Below, piece after piece: positions 26,308 to 33,760 of a stretch of DNA of 35,677 nt (positions are counted from its first letter, which is position 1; every line of letters starts with the position of its first letter). The notes under the pieces were generated by a model, which ran no database searches, was not told the DNA's origin, and saw nothing but the letters and a program-made list of their open reading frames with translations. The stretch comes from Isosphaeraceae bacterium. GTDB taxonomy: Bacteria > Planctomycetota > Planctomycetia > Isosphaerales > Isosphaeraceae. A program made the translations under genes and the position numbers. The DNA is taken from NCBI GenBank assembly GCA_021324445.1, contig JAJPJC010000168.1, forward strand, positions 1 through 35,677. The letters run 5' to 3'.

Positions 26308-27399
26308 TCAGGACTCGACCCCGTTCGAGCCGTCCGGATCCTCTTCCTCCCCGTTCGAGCCGTCCGGATCCTCTTCCTCCAACTCCCCTTCGAGCAATTC
26401 TTCTTCGAGATGGTGCGCCGAGGCGGTCAGCGCGCGCGCCTCGTTCAGCTTCGCCAGGTACACACAGGCCCCGATCAAGGCGCCGACATACATGACCACG
26501 CGGAAGCCCATCATCGCCAGGCCGCCGCTGGGGTGTCCGACCATGCTGAAGAGCTGATCGCCGACCCCCTCGGTGAGTCCCAGTGCTCCGAACGGCAGCG
26601 GAACGGCCATGGTGAAGAGCGTCAGCGGGACCATCAGGAAGTGCTGGCCGAGCGTGCTGGTCATCTGGGGGAAGAGCATCCGCCCGACCAGGTAGAACGC
26701 CAGGACGTTGAGCGAATGGTTGCCCATCGCCATCACGGTGCACCCGGCCACGACGTCGAGCCGCCGCCGGTAGGTCGAGGACATCTCCTTCAGCTCGGCG
26801 GTGATCAGGCTGAGCCGGGAATGGCCCGCCCCCAGTTGCGGGAAGGCCCGGGTGACGACCTGCCCGAAGATCACGGCGAGCACCAGCACCCCCAGACCCG
26901 TTGCCACCCAGGCCGCCACGATCAGCTTGGCCACGTCGCTCGGCGCCCCGGGCCAGGCCACGATCCCCGCAATCGACGCCAGGAGGAACAGACCGAGGAG
27001 GCCGATGATCCGGTCGATGACCATCGACGCGACCGCCTGGGTCTTCTTGATGTGCATCTGAACCAGGTACGCCGCCTTGATCAGGTCGCCCCCCACGGCG
27101 CCGGGGATCACCAGGTTGTACACGTTGCCGATGAATCCCAGGAGAATCGCCGCGCGGAGGGTGAACCTCGGATCGATGACCCGAACCAGGAAGAACCAGC
27201 GGACGAACGTGGAGACGATGCCAGTCAGGTAGATCACCAGCGCCAGCGCCATCAGGCGCAGGTCGAGGGGGCGATTGAAGACATCCCGGATCTTGTCCCC
27301 GTTCCTGTAGATGACCAACCCCAACAGGCCGAAGGCCAGAAGCGCCAGGGTGACGTCGACCACCAGCCGCAACCAGGAGTGTCGCGTGGATTTCGCCAT
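26308..27399 (-). CDS. Lysylphosphatidylglycerol synthase TM-region family membrane protein (UPF0104/YbhN-like)
   Basis: Polytopic membrane protein of 363 residues with about eight helices. Family hallmarks are GIVSTFVRWFFLVRV, FIGNVYNLVIPGAVGGDLIKA with the conserved P-G-x-x-G-G-D, SMVIDRIIGLLGLF, and late PLPFGALGLTEGVGDQ. The family includes the flippase part of MprF and archaeal AglD; here there is no soluble transferase domain, so a lipid or polyprenol-linked substrate handling role is inferred only. The C-terminus is acidic and contains two identical copies of a ten-residue unit encoded by a perfect 30-bp tandem duplication. It is the last gene of the his-containing run, 72 bp after hisC, with a palindromic repeat in that gap. 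Confidence 0.88.
   Translation of the reverse strand: MAKSTRHSWLRLVVDVTLALLAFGLLGLVIYRNGDKIRDVFNRPLDLRLMALALVIYLTGIVSTFVRWFFLVRVIDPRFTLRAAILLGFIGNVYNLVIPGAVGGDLIKAAYLVQMHIKKTQAVASMVIDRIIGLLGLFLLASIAGIVAWPGAPSDVAKLIVAAWVATGLGVLVLAVIFGQVVTRAFPQLGAGHSRLSLITAELKEMSSTYRRRLDVVAGCTVMAMGNHSLNVLAFYLVGRMLFPQMTSTLGQHFLMVPLTLFTMAVPLPFGALGLTEGVGDQLFSMVGHPSGGLAMMGFRVVMYVGALIGACVYLAKLNEARALTASAHHLEEELLEGELEEEDPDGSNGEEEDPDGSNGVES
26321..26380. repeat. Perfect 30-bp tandem duplication in the C-terminal codons
   Basis: Bases 26321-26350 and 26351-26380 are identical. On the minus strand each encodes EEEDPDGSNG in frame, giving two copies near the C-terminus of the membrane protein. Perfect identity suggests a recent slippage event. 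Confidence 0.9.
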
Positions 27400-27431
27400 G
27401 TCGGAGCGGTTGACCTCCTCCGAAGCGTCGC

Positions 27432-27498
27432 CGGACGGAGCCGGCTCCTACACGGGGTCCAAATCCGGCGTCTATCTTGTAGGAGGCGGCTCCGTCCG
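27432..27498. repeat. Long imperfect palindrome between hisC and the downstream gene, entering hisC
   Basis: Arms 27432-27452 and 27478-27498 pair over 21 bases with a single mismatch, around a 25-base loop. The core is CGGAGCCGGCTCCTACA and its complement. The right arm is read as the last codons of hisC (encoding RRTEPPPT), and the hisC TAG stop lies in the loop at 27472-27474. I recall the GTAGGAGCCGGCTCCGTCC core as a dispersed planctomycete repeat. Confidence 0.8.
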
Positions 27499-28560
27499 CC
27501 GATCCCGACTTTCCCCTATCTGGTGGAGTGCCTCGAGGAGGCGGTCGATTTCCTCGTCGGTACCAACGGTGATCCTCAAGCCTTCGGGATAACCCGGATA
27601 AGCCATCAATCGGACGAGGATCTTCCGGTCCTTGAGCTGCTGGAAAGTCTCCCGAGCCGGGGGACCGCCCGTGGCCCAGACGAAGTTGGCCTGGCTCTCG
27701 GGCACCTGGTAACCCAATGCCCGCAACGCGTTCGTCAGCCGGCTGCGGGTCGCCAGGACCTTCGAGCGGGTCGCCGCCAGGTAGTCTTGATCCCGCAGCG
27801 CGGCGACGCCCGCCACCTGGCTGAGCCGGTCGCAATTGTAGGAGTCCTTGACCTTGACCAGGTGCTCGACGATCTCGGCGCGGGCGACCAGGTAGCCCAG
27901 GCGGATCCCGGCCAGGCTGTAACCCTTGCTGAACGATCGAGTGACGATCAGGTTGGGGTGGTCTGTGAGCAGCGGGATCGCGTGGAATCGCGATTCGGCA
28001 AAATCGGCGTAGGCCTCGTCGACGACCAGTGGGCAGTCGAGCGTCTCCGCGAGCTGAGCGATCTGCTCGCGCGGCATCGCAGTGCCCGAGGGGCTGTCGG
28101 GATTGGCCAGGAAGACCAGCTTCAACCCGGGGACCGCCAGTGCCGCGCGATCGAGCGTCCAGTCGGGGAGATAGGGCACGGTCACGGGGCGACCGTCCTG
28201 GAGCTGAAGGAGGGTCGCGTAGAGCAGATAGCTGGGGGAGGGGAACGCCGCCGCATCGCCCGGTCCGAGGAACGCGCGCGTGAGGATCGTCAGGAGGTCG
28301 TCCGAGCCGTTGCCGGCCAGGACCATGCCGGGCTCGACTCTGTGCAATGCGGCGACGGCCCGGCACAGCTCGGCGGACATCGGGTCGGGATAGAGCCGCA
28401 GCCGGTCGGTCACCGCCTCGAGGAGGGCCGCCTTCACGCGCGGCGACGGCGGATACGGGTTCTCATTGGTGTTCAGCTTGGTGAATCCGCCATCGCGCGG
28501 CTGCTCTCCCGGCACGTAGCCGGCCATCCGCGCGATGTTCGGTCGAAGGAAGCGGGTCAT
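27472..28560 (-). CDS. hisC: Histidinol-phosphate aminotransferase
   Basis: PLP-dependent fold-type I aminotransferase converting imidazole acetol phosphate to histidinol phosphate. Motifs are LNTNENPYPPSP near the N-terminus, NGSDDLL, ANPDSPSGT (the NPNNPTG-type site), VVDEAYADF, and SFSKGYSLAGIRLGY with PLP lysine K212; the C-terminal arginine region is GLRITVGTDEE. All expected residues are present. ATG at 28560 follows GAGAGGAG eight bases upstream. The length is 362 residues, but the last dozen (SRDRRTEPPPTR) come from a palindromic repeat rather than the enzyme family. It shares the strand with hisD, separated from it by LRR and acetyltransferase genes. Aspartate or aromatic aminotransferase alternatives are less likely given the motifs and hisD nearby. 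Confidence 0.94.
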   Translation of the reverse strand: MTRFLRPNIARMAGYVPGEQPRDGGFTKLNTNENPYPPSPRVKAALLEAVTDRLRLYPDPMSAELCRAVAALHRVEPGMVLAGNGSDDLLTILTRAFLGPGDAAAFPSPSYLLYATLLQLQDGRPVTVPYLPDWTLDRAALAVPGLKLVFLANPDSPSGTAMPREQIAQLAETLDCPLVVDEAYADFAESRFHAIPLLTDHPNLIVTRSFSKGYSLAGIRLGYLVARAEIVEHLVKVKDSYNCDRLSQVAGVAALRDQDYLAATRSKVLATRSRLTNALRALGYQVPESQANFVWATGGPPARETFQQLKDRKILVRLMAYPGYPEGLRITVGTDEEIDRLLEALHQIGESRDRRTEPPPTR

Positions 28561-28590
28561 CCCGCGCGACTCCTCTCGGACAGGGGGCTC

Positions 28591-29133
28591 TCAGAATTCC
28601 GGTGCGCGATCGGCCAGGCGGCGGAGTGACTCGCCATCCAGGCGGTAGACCGTCCACTCGTCCAGCGGCCGGGCGCCCAGGGAACGATAGAAGCCGATCG
28701 CCGGCTCATTCCAGTTCAGGACGGACCACTCCAGCCTGCCGCAGCCCCGCTCGACCGCCAGGCGGGCGACCAAGGCCAGCAGCGCCTTGCCGATCCCCCG
28801 GCCGCGGAATTCGGGCCTGACGAAGAGGTCTTCGAGGTAGAGACCCGGCCGGCCCCGGAACGTCGAGAAGGTGGCGAACCAGAGAGCGAATCCGACCGGC
28901 TGGCCCGCCACCTCGGCCAGGGCCGCCTCGGCCGCCGGATGCGGGCCGAAGAGGTGCCGGCGGAAGTCCTCGGGCGTTGCGCGGGCGTACTGCTCGAGCT
29001 TCTCGTAGACCGCCAGCTCACGGACGAGGTTCACCAGGGTTTCCGCATCGTCGGGGCAGGCGGGACGGATGACCACCGATGATGCGTCCCACTCCCGGGC
29101 CTCCCCGGTCCCACTCCCGGCGGTTCTGCTCAT
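28591..29133 (-). CDS. GNAT family N-acetyltransferase
   Basis: Acetyl-CoA-dependent acyltransferase, 180 residues. The acetyl-CoA loop is in LFVRPEFRGRGIGKALLALV (R-G-x-G-x-G/A type), preceded by the strand GLYLEDL and followed by WSVLNWNEPAIGFYRSLGA, the C-terminal strand-helix. The order ELAVYEKLEQ, FALWFATFSTFRGRPGLYLE and WNxPAIxFYxxLGA resembles the diamine (spermidine/spermine) acetyltransferase group, so a small amine is a reasonable but unproven substrate. Its ATG overlaps the stop of the upstream LRR gene (ATGA), indicating coupled translation. hisC starts 30 bp downstream. No role in histidine synthesis is known for this family; it may ride along in the operon. Confidence 0.92.
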   Translation of the reverse strand: MSRTAGSGTGEAREWDASSVVIRPACPDDAETLVNLVRELAVYEKLEQYARATPEDFRRHLFGPHPAAEAALAEVAGQPVGFALWFATFSTFRGRPGLYLEDLFVRPEFRGRGIGKALLALVARLAVERGCGRLEWSVLNWNEPAIGFYRSLGARPLDEWTVYRLDGESLRRLADRAPEF

Positions 29134-29969
29134 CGGATCGCTCCTCGCCGCAGCTTGACGGCTTGCTCAAGCTCCGGGTCGATGTCCTGGGTGATCGACA
29201 GGTCGGGCCTGGCCTGCTTCAGCTTCGCGATCCCCTCGGCCGTCACGCGCGTCGCCGCCAGGTTCACCGACTGGAGGCTCTTCATGCCTTGCAGGTGGAT
29301 CAGGCCGGCGTCGCTGACCTCGGTGGCAGCGAGTTCGAGCTCCGTCAGGTTCGCCAGTTGGGCGATCTGGGCCAGGCCGCGGTCGGTGATCCGGTTACCG
29401 GACATCGACAGTTTCTGAAGCCGGGGCAGCGACCGGAGGTGGACCAGGCAAGCGTCGGTCAAGGGACGCGGATCGGGTCCGCTCGCGTTCCTCCGATACT
29501 GATTCAGCCGAGTCAGGTCCAGCTCGGTGAGGTGCTGGAGGCCCCCGAGGATCGCCAGTCCCTTGTCGGTGAAATCATAGGATTCTGACAGGTTGAGGGA
29601 TTCGACTCGGTGCAAGTCCAGGAAGTAATGGAGGTCGCGGTCGACGAGGCTGGCGCCGAAGTGGATGCCCCCATACCCCCAGCGGCTGCCCGTGTCAACC
29701 GAGGTGACACCACCCTGCCGCCAGTTCGTCTCGTCGATTTGCCAGTCGATCCGGCAGCCGATTCGCCCGAGCCACCAGGCCGAGCGGAGATGGTTCACGA
29801 TCGGGTAAGCCAGGACAAACAGCAGCGTCGTGACGGCGACGACCAGGGCTGCGATCAGGCCGCGGCGGATGAGCTGGCGTCGCCAGAGCCGATCCTCCCT
29901 GAGCAAACGCTCGTCGAGGGATAACGGTTGAGACGCGCGGCCGGCCACGGTGGGGATCGATGGAGTCAT
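29130..29969 (-). CDS. Membrane-anchored leucine-rich-repeat protein
   Basis: A 279-residue protein with one membrane helix near residues 38-58 (RGLIAALVVAVTTLLFVLAY) after a charged N-terminus, so the bulk is probably periplasmic. From about residue 115 it has leucine-rich repeats of the bacterial 24-residue type: HLTELDLTRLN, RLQKLSMSGNRITDRGLAQI, NLTELELAATEVSDAGLIHL, SLQSVNLAATRVTAEGIAKL. Such proteins are abundant in planctomycetes and usually uncharacterised. The start is three bases after the hisD stop, and its stop overlaps the acetyltransferase start, so it is embedded in the histidine gene run. A scaffold or binding role is inferred from the fold. Confidence 0.88.
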   Translation of the reverse strand: MTPSIPTVAGRASQPLSLDERLLREDRLWRRQLIRRGLIAALVVAVTTLLFVLAYPIVNHLRSAWWLGRIGCRIDWQIDETNWRQGGVTSVDTGSRWGYGGIHFGASLVDRDLHYFLDLHRVESLNLSESYDFTDKGLAILGGLQHLTELDLTRLNQYRRNASGPDPRPLTDACLVHLRSLPRLQKLSMSGNRITDRGLAQIAQLANLTELELAATEVSDAGLIHLQGMKSLQSVNLAATRVTAEGIAKLKQARPDLSITQDIDPELEQAVKLRRGAIR

Positions 29970-29972
29970 GGG

Positions 29973-31364
29973 TCATGGCGCTCCCGAGGTGTCATCGAGG
30001 CGGAGATCGACGCTCAAGCGATGGGCGGTGAGCCCTTCCTTGTCCGCAAGGAGGCGGATATCCGGCGCCAGCGCGGCCAGCCCATCGCGCGACAGGGCAA
30101 TCAAGCTCGACCGCTTGAGGAAGTCGATGGCCGAGAGGCCCGAGCTGAAGCGCGCGGTGCCGCCGGTCGGCAGCACGTGCGACGGACCGGCGGCGTAATC
30201 GCCCGCGGCCACAGGCGTGAAATGCCCCAGGAAGATCGCTCCGGCGTTGGTCAGCTCCGGCAGGAGGCCGCGCGGGTCGGCCGTCGAGACGTGCAGGTGC
30301 TCCGGCGCGATCTGGTTCGAGAGGCGGACGGCCTCATCCCGATTGCGGACCCGGATCAGTGCCCCGAACCGCTCCAGGCTGTCGCGCGCCAGGCTGCCCC
30401 GGCTCAACCGGCCAAGCTGGTCCTCCAGGGCGGAGAGGACGCGATCGATCAGGGCCGGCTCCCAGGTCAGGAGGATGCTGGCACCGGGCGAGTGTTCGGC
30501 CTGGCTGATCAGGTCGGCCGCGAGGAATTCCGGCTCGGCGGTCGCGTCGGCGATCACGACGACCTCACTGGGGCCGGCGATGCCGTCGATGTCGACCGTG
30601 CCGTAGACGTGCCGCTTGGCCAGGGCGACGAAGAGGTTGCCCGGCCCGACGATCTTGTCGACCGGCTCCAGTCCAATCGCGTCGATCCCGTAGGCCAGGG
30701 CCGCGATCCCCTGTGCGCCGCCGACCCGGTAAACCTCGGACAGACCCATTGCGGCGCAGGCCGCCAGGAGGTCGGCGTTGAAGCCGCCGAAGGGCGTTGG
30801 CGGGACGACCACGGCGATCTGACCGACCCCCGCCGCCTGGGCGGGGACAACTGTCATCAGCAAGGTGGACGGATAGGCCGCCGCCCCGCCGGGGATGCAC
30901 ACGCCCACCCGGCGGATCGGCCGATAGAGCAAGCCGAGCTCGACCCCCGGGCCAGGCTCGATCCTCACCCCGCTCGGCAGGATCCCCTTCTGGTAGGCCA
31001 GGATGTTGTCGCGGATCCGCGCCAGCGTTTCCAGATAGCCCGGATCGGCCTGTCGATGAGCCGCGCGCAGCTCGTCGTCCGAGACCCGCACCTGGTTGGC
31101 CTCGAGCGTCACGCCATCGAGCCGTCGCGTGTAGTCGAGCACGGCCGCGAGCCCGCGCGCGGACACATCCTCGCAAATTCGCTCGACGACCTGCCGGGGC
31201 TCCAGCGGCTCGCCGAAGGCCGCGATCGTCCGCGCCCTCCCTTCGGGACTGACCACGTTCCCCTTGGGGCTCAGCTCGGCGCGCAGCGCGGCGATCGCCC
31301 GCTCGGCGTCGTCGCGGGCGCAGTCAATCTGGCGGATTCCCAGCGTCACTCGCTCGACCTCCAC
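29973..31364 (-). CDS. hisD: Histidinol dehydrogenase
   Basis: Zinc-dependent NAD enzyme oxidising histidinol to histidine in two steps. Motifs: GVCIPGGAAAYPSTLLMTVV, RVGGAQGIAALAYG, KIVGPGN, GTVDIDGIAGPSE, the zinc ligands in SQAEHSPGAS (Gln and His), catalytic IAPEHLHV, and GDYAAGPSHVLPTGGTARF. The frame is open to 31580, but the GTG at 31364 has GGGGAG six bases upstream and gives 463 residues, close to the family's usual 430-440; a second GTG at 31349 is the alternative. The sequence beyond is non-coding in character. It heads a minus-strand run hisD, LRR protein, GNAT, hisC and UPF0104-like protein with overlaps or very short gaps. Confidence 0.95.
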   Translation of the reverse strand: MEVERVTLGIRQIDCARDDAERAIAALRAELSPKGNVVSPEGRARTIAAFGEPLEPRQVVERICEDVSARGLAAVLDYTRRLDGVTLEANQVRVSDDELRAAHRQADPGYLETLARIRDNILAYQKGILPSGVRIEPGPGVELGLLYRPIRRVGVCIPGGAAAYPSTLLMTVVPAQAAGVGQIAVVVPPTPFGGFNADLLAACAAMGLSEVYRVGGAQGIAALAYGIDAIGLEPVDKIVGPGNLFVALAKRHVYGTVDIDGIAGPSEVVVIADATAEPEFLAADLISQAEHSPGASILLTWEPALIDRVLSALEDQLGRLSRGSLARDSLERFGALIRVRNRDEAVRLSNQIAPEHLHVSTADPRGLLPELTNAGAIFLGHFTPVAAGDYAAGPSHVLPTGGTARFSSGLSAIDFLKRSSLIALSRDGLAALAPDIRLLADKEGLTAHRLSVDLRLDDTSGAP

Positions 31365-32044
31365 GTCAAACTCCCCGCCCGAATACGACACGGTCGTCTG
31401 TCTACCAATACCGTGCCCACAGGATCGGCCGCAATGCCGAAGCTCGGCACGTCGCCGGCAGGAACCGACCTCGCCTCGCGCGGCGGGCGCTGGTCTCCCG
31501 TGTGCGGCCAGCGCTTCCTCAGTCGGTGGACTCCAGCTCTGCGGCCGATCCGTCAGGAGCCCCGTCGCGCCACTCCTCAACCGTCTTTGGATGCACGCTT
31601 GGACTTGGGTTCGATCGAGTCAGTTTTCGGCATTCGCCGCACAGGTTTCTGTACATAAGATCAGAAAACTGGGTTCGATCGGCAAAAAAACCTGGTGCAC
31701 TCCCCTGTCCCGATCACCAAGCACGCATGACCGCGGGTTCGATCGGTCGGTTTTTGCTCTTGATCCATCGGTACCAGACGCATGTACACATGGCTTTGGG
31801 TACGTATTCGATAGTTGTCGGATGGTCGACCTGTCTCCAGAGCAGACAGCATCGGCGGGCCGGGAGCTGCTGCCCGCGCGGAGCCCGAGCGATCGCCCCG
31901 GATAATCTCCGAGTCGGGGCTCTCAGTTGCATAAATTTTCTTGGATTCGACGATTGTCGCGGCATGGCTCCGGGTCCAGCGCGGTTTTCGACTGAGGAGC
32001 CGACTGGAGCAGCGATCGGGGCCGTCCGCCTCATGGCTCAGGGG
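31365..32044. other. Gene-poor region upstream of hisD
   Basis: About 680 bp without a supportable gene. It is visibly richer in A and T than its surroundings (A7 at 31684-31690, T5 at 31751-31755, AAATTTTC near 31934) and contains a 64-bp-periodic repeat. It should include the hisD promoter; a weak candidate on the minus strand is TTGGTA and TATTCG 17 bp apart at about 31381-31410. No RNA gene was recognised. Confidence 0.5.
31607..31745. repeat. Three identical 11-mers at exact 64-bp spacing
   Basis: GGGTTCGATCG occurs at 31607-31617, 31671-31681 and 31735-31745. The second and third share one further base. The 53-bp spacers differ, though the first and third both continue with a GTC-G/A-GTTTT-like stretch. 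An 8-bp inverted pair (CAGTTTTC 31621-31628, GAAAACTG 31664-31671) lies across the first unit. The 11-mer resembles a tRNA T-loop, but no stems pair. Confidence 0.75.
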
Positions 32045-32454
32045 TCAACTGGATGGGCGAGCTGGGGCGGTGCGTCCCGAGGGCCGTGCCGCCAGGCGGG
32101 TTCGGTAGCGGAAGCCGTACAGGTGCTTCCTCCCGGTGTGCGGGTCGCGGCCGATGACCGACTCATCGTAGCCAATCGGCACGTTCGAGGCGTGGACGAC
32201 AAACTCGTGGGGGCCTGGAGCCTTGGCCGTCACTTCTCGGGATTTCTCTCCGCCGCCGGGGAGTGGGATCAAACCGCTGGGGGCGGCCCCCTGAAGCAAG
32301 CCGGTGGCGGCCGTGATCTTCTCGCTGGTCTGCGCTGCGAGTCGAGGTCTTGATTGGGCTCGGTCAGGTTCCAGCCGTCCTCCAGCTTCAGATTGACCTT
32401 ACAAGTCCCGAGGCCCGAGCGACCCTGCAACGCGTACTCCTCGCCGAAGTCGGG
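32045..32454 (-). pseudogene. Decayed protein gene with frameshift
   Basis: Two adjoining pieces on the minus strand read like one protein in different frames. The first (32454 down to about 32345) encodes PDFGEEYALQGRSGLGTCKV then NLKLEDGWNLTEPNQD, preceded in frame by a TAG at 32455-32457 and with no start codon. The second (about 32335 down to 32045) encodes AAQTSEKITAATGLLQGAAP, then EFVVHASNVPIGYDESVIGR and KHLYGFRYRTRLA, ending in a TGA. The junction needs a frameshift near 32335-32345. I recall planctomycete hypothetical proteins with a similar 'VKVNLKLEDGW.LT' segment but cannot name a family. A sequence error instead of decay is possible, but the missing start argues for a remnant. 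Confidence 0.5.
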
Positions 32455-32508
32455 CTAACACCCGGAGCCGCTACTCGCCGCGGGATCTCGACGACTGCGC
32501 CCCGCGGG

Positions 32509-32733
32509 TCATCTCCTGGCGGACAGTCGGCCAGTGAGCCGGGGCAGCGGTACAATCCTGATCCGTTCGCGCAGCTCATCGGCCGTCTTCTCCAGAAGGC
32601 CGCGCTTCCTCATCGCGTTGCTGACCTCGGCCAGGGACCCGATCCCGTCGGACTCCCGCCGGCTCGCTGGGCGGAGCTTGATGGCGAAAGATTTGGAGAT
32701 CGATCTGCGCCGCCGTAAACTGGGGTGCGACAT
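32509..32733 (-). CDS. Possible small basic protein
   Basis: A 74-codon frame starting at ATG 32733 with AAGGGA at about nine bases and GGAGG directly adjacent upstream. It encodes an Arg/Lys-rich product (MSHPSLRRRRSISKSFAIKL, then a helix-like EVSNAMRKRGLLEKTADELR). No family is recognised. It is divergent from the aquaporin gene. It could equally be chance open sequence or part of the decayed gene just downstream. Confidence 0.3.
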   Translation of the reverse strand: MSHPSLRRRRSISKSFAIKLRPASRRESDGIGSLAEVSNAMRKRGLLEKTADELRERIRIVPLPRLTGRLSARR

Positions 32734-32832
32734 CCTCCGAGGTCCCTTCCGGTGGACAGGGATCAGCCCTTCCGCCCACGCAAGAGAGTTCCTGGCAGGG
32801 ATCGCGCTCTCCTTCACGCGACGGGTAGGCTC

Positions 32833-33687
32833 ATGGCGAATCGGGGATCGAGTGAACTGGTGGGACCTCCGTTGCGTCCCGCGCTGATCGGGGAATTCCT
32901 CGGGACGGCCCTGCTGGTCCTGCTCGGCGATGGCGTGGTCGCCGGGGCGGTCTTGCTCAACAAGCCGTCGGACACGGTGATGATCACCACGGGCTGGGGT
33001 CTGGCCGTCACCCTGGCGGTGTATCTCACCGGTCGACTCAGCGGCGGACACATCAACCCGGCCGTGACGCTGGCCCTGGCCTGGCGCGGCGGCTTTCCCC
33101 GCTCGCGCGTCCTCCCCTACTGGGCCGCCCAACTGGCCGGTGCGTTCGCCGGGGCCGTGCTGGTCTACGCCGATTACGCCGAGGCCTTCCGGGCGTTCGA
33201 GCAGACCGAGCACCTGAGCCGTGGGGTGATGGCTGGCGGCAAGCTGATCGGTACCGCGGCCGGCGGGGCCGGGGTGTTTGCAACCTACCCGGCCTTCGAC
33301 ACGGTCTGGAGGAACGTGCTGAGTGAATTCCTGGCGACCGCCGTGCTGCTGGTGGGCGTCCGGGCCTTGACCGATCGACGCAATGCGGCCCCCGGCGGTT
33401 ACGTCGAGCCGCTGGCGCTGGGCGGGCTGGTCTGGGCGATCGGCCTGTCGCTGGGCGGCCTGACCGGCTACGCCATCAACCCGGCGCGCGACCTGGGCCC
33501 GCGACTGGCCTCGGCCCTCCTGGGCTGGGGGCCGGCAGTTTTTCTCTCGCACGGCGGGTATTTCTGGATCCCGATCGTCGCGCCACTCGCCGGGGGCCTG
33601 GCCGGGATCGCGCTCTACGATTTGGCCATCCACCGGCACCTGCCGCCAGAAGGCCAGCCGAGTCCGCCCGGCGAGCTGGCGCCTTGA
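32833..33687 (+). CDS. Aquaglyceroporin (MIP family, GlpF-like)
   Basis: Six-helix channel for glycerol and small neutral solutes. Both half-helix NPA motifs are intact: GGHINPAVTLAL (75-77) and GYAINPARDLGPRL (216-218). The Asp directly after NPAR (D220) is the classic marker of the glycerol-conducting branch. Helix 1 has IGEFLGTALLVLLGDGVVAG as in GlpF. ATG at 32833 follows GGTAGG at two to three bases and gives 284 residues; the frame is open further back to 32725 without family sequence. No glycerol kinase or dehydrogenase lies nearby; the next gene, 73 bp on, is a Nudix protein. Substrate inference is from motifs only. Confidence 0.93.
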   Translation: MANRGSSELVGPPLRPALIGEFLGTALLVLLGDGVVAGAVLLNKPSDTVMITTGWGLAVTLAVYLTGRLSGGHINPAVTLALAWRGGFPRSRVLPYWAAQLAGAFAGAVLVYADYAEAFRAFEQTEHLSRGVMAGGKLIGTAAGGAGVFATYPAFDTVWRNVLSEFLATAVLLVGVRALTDRRNAAPGGYVEPLALGGLVWAIGLSLGGLTGYAINPARDLGPRLASALLGWGPAVFLSHGGYFWIPIVAPLAGGLAGIALYDLAIHRHLPPEGQPSPPGELAP

Positions 33688-33760
33688 TCCCCGAGGAGAC
33701 CTGGCGACGGTGCTCGCGCCGCGCTTCTGATGGATCCGAGCAATCCAACGACCGGGGTGG

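Noticed and set aside
29928..31658. 576-codon plus-strand frame opposite hisD
   Set aside because: It is the antisense of an unmistakable HisD coding sequence and has no recognisable domains.
31607..31745. tRNA gene or CRISPR array suggested by repeated GGGTTCGATCG
   Set aside because: The T-loop-like word has no pairing stem around it and no acceptor or anticodon arms. The repeats are only 11 bp with 53-bp spacers and no cas genes, so neither call holds.
32350..32718. 122-codon plus-strand frame before the aquaporin gene
   Set aside because: Low-complexity translation; the opposite strand gives more protein-like sequence in the decayed gene, so this is probably a shadow.
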